A stretch of 64,000 nt of DNA from Pieris napi (taxonomy: Eukaryota > Arthropoda > Insecta > Lepidoptera > Pieridae). Position numbers and translations under genes: made by a program. Below, in pieces: positions 52,201-61,200 of this stretch. Where the stretch lies: NCBI RefSeq assembly GCF_905475465.1, contig NC_062236.1, positions 11,356,001 through 11,420,000 on the forward strand, in the 5' to 3' direction. The notes under the pieces were generated by a model. That model had not been told where the DNA came from. It was given only the letters and a program-made list of their open reading frames with translations, and searched no databases. Each line of letters begins with the position of its first letter. The first letter of the stretch is position 1.

Positions 52201-55200
52201 ATGTTGGATATCAGAAAGTGCTTAACATGCAGTATCGCCATATTGACGCTAGAGAGAAGATGCCTAATGTGTAAAACTGCCATTCTTCTTTCGCAATGGC
52301 AAGCAATAAAACATTTCTGTATTTGCAAAAAAGTTGTATTAATGTAATACTTAACATTAATGAAATCCTAAAATAAGTTAAATTAAAGTAACAACGACAT
52401 TATAAGGTTGTAGGGCGGAACGAAGTTAGCCAGGTCAGCTAGTAAATTAATAAAATCCAAAATCATAACACAAAAAAATATAATTTAACTCACCCTTTCG
52501 TGCCTGATGAGATAGCCAATTATAACGTCCTTCTTCTTGTCTTTCTCTTCCACGTGACAGACTCCTATATTGAGGCCCATAATAATAGTGCGCAAAAGGC
52601 CACCTTCGAAGGCATCCCACAGGTACTTGGGTGTGTAACACATTATCGCCTGGAAAGTGCATATTTCATTTAGAGTTTAATAAATTCCTTTAAAAAAACC
52701 TCCAACTAGAAGCGCTACAAGTAAGAATTTGATTACTTAATTATTCATAAACAGCACAAATATCTATGTACAAAATGTTCACTGCAACAAAAGCATAGGA
52801 GTGGGACTCGCAAGACCGCAGGTCCCCATACGCCTATGAATATATAGGAATAGGAATAGAAATACATATATATATAGGAAATGTCTTAACAAAATATGTG
52901 TCTAAAATAAGGTTCCGCACCACAAGAACCGGGGAGATTAAGAATTTAAAAAAAACTGTTCTATTATTCATTCATTAAGTCTACTTTTACTAGACACCAA
53001 AATAATTTTTCGATTAACTAAAACTTTTCTTATGTGTTAGCCAGGTGACTTCATCGTGCAACTCTCATCCCTGAGGTCGTAGGTTCGATCCCCGGCGGTG
53101 CACCAATGGACTTTCTTACTGTGCGCATTTAACATTCGCTCAAACGGTGAAAGAAAAAATCGTGAGGAAATCTCCTTGCCTTGCGTCAGGCACAGAAGGC
53201 TGTTTACCTACTTGCCTATTAGATTAACAAACTATCATGAAACAGAAACAGAAATCTGAGGCCCAGACCTAAAAAGGGTGTAGCGCCACCGATGTATTTT
53301 TATTTTTTCTTATGTGAGCAGTCTTGTGTGAGCTAATGTAAGCCTTCTTCTAATAATAATCAATGGACAATCATTCATTTAAGTTATCACTTGACATATT
53401 TTAATTGACTTCAGTACTTGACCTGTGAGATCCGTAATAGACATTCTTATTATATGAAAATGATTCACATGTTAGCATGCTTTGTCCATTTATAACGAAC
53501 TATGTCATTCTATATGTCAGAAACATCCTTTTATCGTACGTACCGTTAGAAAAAATACGTATTTCATTTAGGCTGATGCAGAATTTAAATGAATTGGGAT
53601 GGCGAAATTCAATACAAATTTAACTTATAATATATACTAGCTGACCCGGCAAACGTTTGTTTTACCATGTATATTATTTTAAGGAAATGTTTAGTACAAT
53701 AAAAATAACTATCTACAATAATAAAAAATAGGAGTTGATCGTAGAGGGGTGAAAATTAGGGGTTGTATGTATTGTTGTATGCTGTATAATAAAACAGAAT
53801 TGGATGGACATCTCTTATGACTTAGAGGTCTGAAAGATAGATAACAGCCAATTCTCAGGCTTACTGAATATGCATAAATGCGTTTTGGAGGTGTATGGGG
53901 TATGTATGTTCGTTACATTGTGACACGAGAATTTAATATATTAGATATAGCTTTCTGCTATTTACATACGTGATTACTAAATAAACTGGAGATTACGACA
54001 TTTGATAAACTCTAGCTTGTCAAGGTCAGTGTGTCAAAGAACACAAACAACCCTCGGTCTCAGCATCAGATATATCATTATCCAATAGAAATTCCTAACG
54101 ATATTTTTCTTCGCGCTAGGAGCAAGTTTTAAAAATAAAAGAAAATTGTGTACAGCCGGAATCGAACCCACGACTTAGTTTGATATATGCATCTAATACT
54201 GCTTTATAAATAACACTTATCAATGAAACATAGGAAATATATCCAATTCAAATTTCAAAATTCATCCACCCTGAATCGTAATGCATGTGAGACGGATATA
54301 TTTAGTTGTTGAATTTACAAGAATTGCATTATTTATAATAAGGTTTAGGTTTATTTTTAAGTTCAATTTTTATATTAATAAGTTTTCTATTGTATTAGGA
54401 TTAAGTTACCGCGAAAATAGAAGGAAATAAATAGATAAAATAAATAAACAAAAAATCATATCACCATGCTAAAATCATTGAATATCTGTTCAGCGGTTTC
54501 AACGATTCTTAATACGTTTTAGATTACGTAGCGAATGTATTTAAAACAAAATTTCCATATCTGTACATTGTTAGACCACAAACGTGCCAATGACCTGATC
54601 ACGGCAAATTTCAGGTCAGTTTCAATAACGGTAGACTTACAGCTGATCAGCCGTAGATGGCAGATGCTAATTGTATGACGCGTAAACTGTTCTATTGTCT
54701 GGTTTAGTGTGTTATTTGCCTAGTGACCTTTATTTTCAGATTATACATAATTTTTATTGACCAGCGTCTATACTGCGTTCATAGTTCAAATGAACCATTT
54801 TTTTTATTTGCGCAATGATTTTTTTAACGGTGAAACGTGGGACAGGAATAGAAGACTGATTACCTACTCCCCTAGACAAATGATCTAGGAAACAGAAACA
54901 GATATCTGAGTCAAAGAAAAAAGTTTAATTTCGTTTGTGATTTGTTGGTATTTAAATTTTAAAATATGTTGAAGAAAACCGTAAACTGCTAAGAGGAAAC
55001 AAGAGAACAAACGATAATAGTAAATGTAAATTAAACTCAACTATAAACTGTTAAGTAAGTGTAACATAAATGTACAATAAAACTTTAACTATAAACCAAA
55101 AATCTCAAAATACATCGATGCCAATTTATAACAAAATAAAGTAATAATTATCTGGAAACCAAATCCCTAAATAAATATATAAATTATTGTGTTTTAATTT

Positions 55201-58200
55201 GAGGAGGGATGTAAGAACAAATAATGCTAGCTACTCAATGTTTCCGTCGATAAAGTAGCCAGGGAAGGCAAGCCGACTAGGATAATTAAAGCTCAAAAAT
55301 CCACTATTAGCTAAACTAAATAATATTTATACAGTATTACAAACGCATACCTGGAAGAACAGCACGAAGCAAACCCACTGGTAATAGGTATAGTACTTCT
55401 TGTCCTGCGAGCTGTCATATTCATTCAACACACCCGGGTGTGCCACCTCCTTTCCCACCTGTGAGCAAAAACAAAACACCAATGATGAAAAATAAATAAA
55501 AAATATTGTTTAGCGCACAGATTAGATTTGACTATTTAAATGTAGTCACGTATCGCAAACTCGAGGTCACGTGGTACAAAAATCTCCATTTGAATAGATT
55601 TATACACAGCACCGGGTAGTAATTGAAACAATGGCGTGTTTTGTGTGATATTTATTGATCAACAGGTCTCAATTTTCAATCCGTAAAACTCACCAAGGAA
55701 TCTCTCTACTCAAACAACCCTTCATCGAGGTTATTTGGTGTTTTTTTACTCATCTTTGGTTTATATTGTTTAAGCAATAACAGCTGCAAACATTGACTTA
55801 TGATACTAAAAATCATTTAGATTTTGAAATAATATTCGGTAAATCTTACCCAAAGGACTTTATGAACCTTCATTTGATAACATATTATCATACATAGACT
55901 CTCGTAAAAGCAGTTTATGAGCTATGTACGTGCTTATTACCTGGACAGCCCTGACCTGATAAATGAAGTATATATTCGTAATAACTCATATCAGTGCATT
56001 CAACTGTCAACTATTAACGTACTCGATGGATGTGTTTTAGAACAACATGCATGTGGGATGATTAGAGTCGCTTGCATAGTGACAATCTTTAATGCATTCC
56101 AACATATAATAACCGCATTTATACTAAAATTAACGTTTAGGCATAAATCCCTTAACAGGGGCCGTTCAAGTATTACGTAAGCAGATTTTCTCTCTCCCCT
56201 CCCCTCACCCCTTTCGTCTAGTCAGAAAAGTAAGCAAAGCTCTTAAAAAAATGATAGTATAATTTTTGTAGGAATTCTCGAAAACGAATTTTGTTTTGAA
56301 GCATAGACAATGTGTGGGTTGAGTCACCTACCGTTAACGTTATCACCAGATGAGAAAAGTAAGACATAACCTCCCCCCGCCCCTCCAGGAACGGCTCCAC
56401 AAGATAAAATTTATATAATTTTGCAGTCGGCGAATCAAAATCAACGTGCAAATGAATAAATTCATTTCAATCATCAATCATTTATTCGTGTAAAATAGTC
56501 TTAACCGTCACATTGTCTAAACAGTTTTGCCAGAGAGTTCTTCTGCTTTACATCAAGCGAATAAAGAACTTTGAATAAAATCTTGCGTCCTTTTAAATGC
56601 AATTGATGTCCAATTTGGATTAACACAAAGACGCAATCAGAATTCTTCAATTGTTAAAAGCGATTCAAGTTTGATTGAGATTTGCAATAGCGAGGAAGCG
56701 GGCAGTTACACAATTGCGAGTACATGATCACTGGGCGCTGATTTTATGATCATCCAAATGGTTCACAGATTTAACTGCAACATTACTTTTACAATATAAC
56801 ATATATAGTATATTTAAGGATAGCAAAAAAAGGCGTAAAAAAAATCAAATGTATATTGTTAACATTTGTAAAGAAATAAACGGGCTTTATTATTATATAG
56901 GATTATATGATATATTATTATTATATGTAGATGTTTATGTCTAGGACCTAGACTCTAGGTAATAATATTGAATTAAAATTTCTGATTTTGATAGAAGACC
57001 CAACTATGAAAAAAAAATTCAATCTCAAACTATCTTCGTCGTCTGATATATTAAAACTAGAAATAATACGGATTTCGATACACAATGATAACATTCTGGA
57101 TTTTGCCTTTTCATTTCAAATTTATACTCTCGTATTATAGAATAATAACTAGGTATAATTGTGTTAAAAATTTAAAGGGTGCAACACTGATCTGTAAAAA
57201 ACTGTATTTACATCCACGGGGAAATTATTTAATAAAATAAATCTTTACTAAATGGCTCACTGTTAAATACCTGAACAGCGAATATTATGATTGCTGCTGT
57301 ATGACAAATAGAAATACGTGTATAAATAAATAATAATAATATACATTTCTCGAATACAATATACTAGTACTTTTCCAGTACAGTAACATAAGTACCTACA
57401 ACAAATACTTGTCATTAGCATTAATTAACTTTAGCATGCTATGTAGGACATTAATAATCAATTTCATCGCGGAGGCGTGCAATTGAATGCAGAAATTAGC
57501 AGTAATGGACCACGACTCTTCATTTGACCCGTTGACCGTTTGATTGGTACTGATTCAGTGATATCAAGAACATTATACAGTCAAAACCGTTTACGAAGAC
57601 ATCGTTTAGAACAACATACCGGGTATATTGACCAAAATCAAAGTTCCCGGTGAATTCTATTGTATTAGGTACTTAATAACAACGCCATCGGCTGTTACGA
57701 CTATCGGTTTTCACGACCAAATATGAGTAGTCCATTCGATGTCGTCATAACAGATTTTGAGTGTATTATGTATCAACACTAAGTGTAGTCAATGTAGTTT
57801 TGCTCAATTAAACTAACATTCCCAAGGATGGAAACGGCAAAACAAGTTTTAAATTAAACTTTGTAAAATGTTTCGAGTGCTTTATCCGCGGTCAGCTAGG
57901 GAGGATGTCTCCGTCAAAGAATTATCATATATTTTAGAACGATAAAATTTTACTTACGCTGTAGAAAATTATATGTCATGGGGTGTGTTTTAATTAAAAA
58001 AACTTATGTACATGCGTTAGAAGATATACTTCTTTGGCGTAACAAGATAAAAATGTTTTCAAAAGTTTTAATCTACGTATGTAGAAAAAACTAAAATGTT
58101 GACTATAGCTAAGGGGGCGTCCATAAATAACGTTACGTTTTTTTAAATTTTCTGTACCACCCTCCCCCTCTCTCCCCAAATCTCACGTGAGATTTTTCAA

Positions 58201-61200
58201 AATGTGGGTTTCTTACGTAAACGCGTAAGAAGGTATCTTTTTGAGCTCGGAGAACTCAAAATAACACAGAATTCGTACTATTGAGCTCGAAGAGCTCAAA
58301 AACAAAATAAGTGAAATGTTGAGCGTTTAGGTATGGAGTTAGCGGGAAGTTGCAGAGATGGCCTTTAGGGTTAATCGTTTTCCTAAAAAAAAAAATTCAA
58401 TCTAAAAATTGCGTGATATTTGCCGAGACCCCCCCCCCCCCTCTCTGTCCAACGTAAGATTAAATGAGATTTGACTCGACCCCCTCCCCCCTTAAACACC
58501 TCACGTAATTTATGGACGCCCCCTAACTTCAGGATGTCGGTTTTTTGTGACGGTGTGCGCACGCATCGTAAAATTTTACTCTCATAATTTTTCCCTAACG
58601 CGCCAAAATAAGTATAACTTCAATAATATTAGAAATAAGTTATAAATATGTACCCTGTAAAATATTTTATATCCATTTACAAATGATAAAATGCTTGAGT
58701 TTCCTGGCGGGTAACAACTCCAACGATTTCGTCAGTCGCTAAGATTACGACAAATACAGCCTTGGCTTGTGCAATGACTAAATCTTAGACATAATGATGT
58801 TAACTTAATGCTGTTAGGTCGCTAAAAGTAGTACCGAATGACCAACTACGATAGCGATATTAATTATTGACATAATAATGAGTTAACCTGGCATTGACGA
58901 TTATCAAACGATAAAACCCAATTTTCTTTCGCAAACTTGGAATAGCGTGGTACCAAACTTCAAATCGCTATTGAGTTTATTCGGTGCTACTCTAATTTTA
59001 GTAGTACCACGCTTATTAAAATGATTTATTTATTAATTAGTAATGGTAAAAGTCAATGAATATGAAATGATACGGTAGAAATATGGTGTAATAGTTGCAG
59101 CTCCATACAATTTAAAAATAAAAACTTGGCGATTAAAAATGGGACACATAATTTATTGCAAGTTCTTTTCATCCGTTCTGCGCCCTTAATTGGAGGACTG
59201 TAAATCTATCTAATTTCTTTACGACATTAATAAGTTTTGACAACTATTAAACACATGAACACATTGGTTTAGCTTGTATTATTTATTACAGTGGAATCTC
59301 TATAATTCGAATGCCAAGTGAAATGAAGTTAACGAGTTTTTGACTTAACGAGAACTTCGAGATACATATAATTTAACTGCTGAAGTGTATTTTTAGATTT
59401 TTAGAGTCGAATTTGAATAACAATTAAACTTAAGTTTTGAAGTATATTTTTTTAACATATTAAAACTAAATACATATTAATGAAATAAAATGTACACAAA
59501 AAAATCCTATACTAAAAAATACAAACTGTGTTACTTAGAAAGTTTTCACAAGACAAAAACAATAGATTCGAAGCTCCGAACCCGAACATTCATTTTGGAT
59601 TTTATTGCTATTATTTCGGGGAATTCCAAATAAGACCTAATAAGACTATTCGACTTACGGAGTCTCCTTTTTGTAATTAGAGTTATAGAGATGATTCTAG
59701 ATGCAAGTCGCGATTAATAAGAAACAGATGTGAAAAGCAACAAGATGTATCAGCATGTCACGAAACAATCGACAATGACAACAAAGAAACGAAACTCGGC
59801 TAAAATGGAACGTTGGCGTGATGCCAGTCTTTGCTAAGTGCTGATGACAAAATCTTAACTATTATTACTTAATTTATTAATTTTTCTATGGCACACTAGC
59901 CTGAAGATCATTCATAGTAACTTTCTGTAAACATTCTTACTGTCTTACACCTAACTAATATATAGAACGTTGAGTATTCACTATAAAAATAGAAACAAAA
60001 AGCCCTCCGTTTTTAATGATGATTTTAGGCTATCTAATACTGAATAGATTTACCCACAGAATTATCACTGAATTAACAAACATAATTTCAACTCTCTTTA
60101 AACGTAATTTAACCAATAAAGCTTTTTCTAAATTTGACTATTTAAATGATCCTAATCTTTGGGATTGATCTTCTAAAGTTCAAATATTTATGGCTGCTAT
60201 GCTTAATAAATAGTTTGTGAGACTGAAAATTTAGCCATTAAAAAGAGTAGCGGAGAATTTCTTGCCAGTTCTTCTTGCCCGCTCTACGCACTTGACGTAA
60301 ATGTAAATTTAGAATCAATTTAACATCTTTTCTGTTGACGTTCATTGTATTTGATTACCTATATGAATAGAGCTAAAAAAATGTAACAAAGGTCCACACA
60401 ACAGACGCATTTACTTATTAATAATTATAAAAATCTTAAAGATTGGGAGAAAAAATACTCAAGATAGAGAGAGAGATGGAGTTGCATATACTCTATAAGA
60501 GGTCCTTGGAAAAAAATTATTTCCGTATATCATTTTAAGTGTGTTTACCTCTTGTAAAGATAAATGAAAGTTTCAAGGGATAAATGAGGCTTAATTATTA
60601 TCATTAATTCCAAAAAATAGCTAAATTTTAGATAAAATTCCATAAATCGCTTCGAATGTATACTACATACATATAATGCTTCATACAACGACACCGCTAT
60701 TTATTGTGTCACACATGACTCCATATTAAGTAAATGACATCATACAACACAATTGTAATAACAGGTATGAATGAAGCGTAACGTCCCACGAGACAAGACT
60801 ACGTGTAAGATACGTAGTAAAAACGTAAGTTGATGCGGATACCAGTGGCGGATTTACCATCAGCCTAAGGCGGCTGATTTTTGGGGCGGAAATTTTGGGC
60901 GCCGAATTTTTTTTTGCTACCATACATACAAATCAAAAAAGATTTCTGACTGATGGTTTTCTGATGTTTTACAGAGAGAATTTGCCGATGACTTTCCTCT
61001 CTTAACTTGTCATTATACATTCGGTGTAGCAATTCTAAAGTAAACAGCTAGTTCACCGCCCCCCAACCAGTAATCGAATTCTGCGCCCTCATCTGACATA
61101 TTGTATGAATGAAAAGAACTAAATTGCAGAAAATTTATTTCCCTATATTAACCCATACATGTCAGTCCTACCAATGGTTGGAGGCTGCGAACTGAATGGT

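Noticed and set aside
58430..58500. C-rich tract as a regulatory or G-quadruplex site
   Set aside because: It is internal to the Harbinger MITE, and a similar poly-C tract occurs in the related remnant at 31662-31745, so it belongs to the repeat family.
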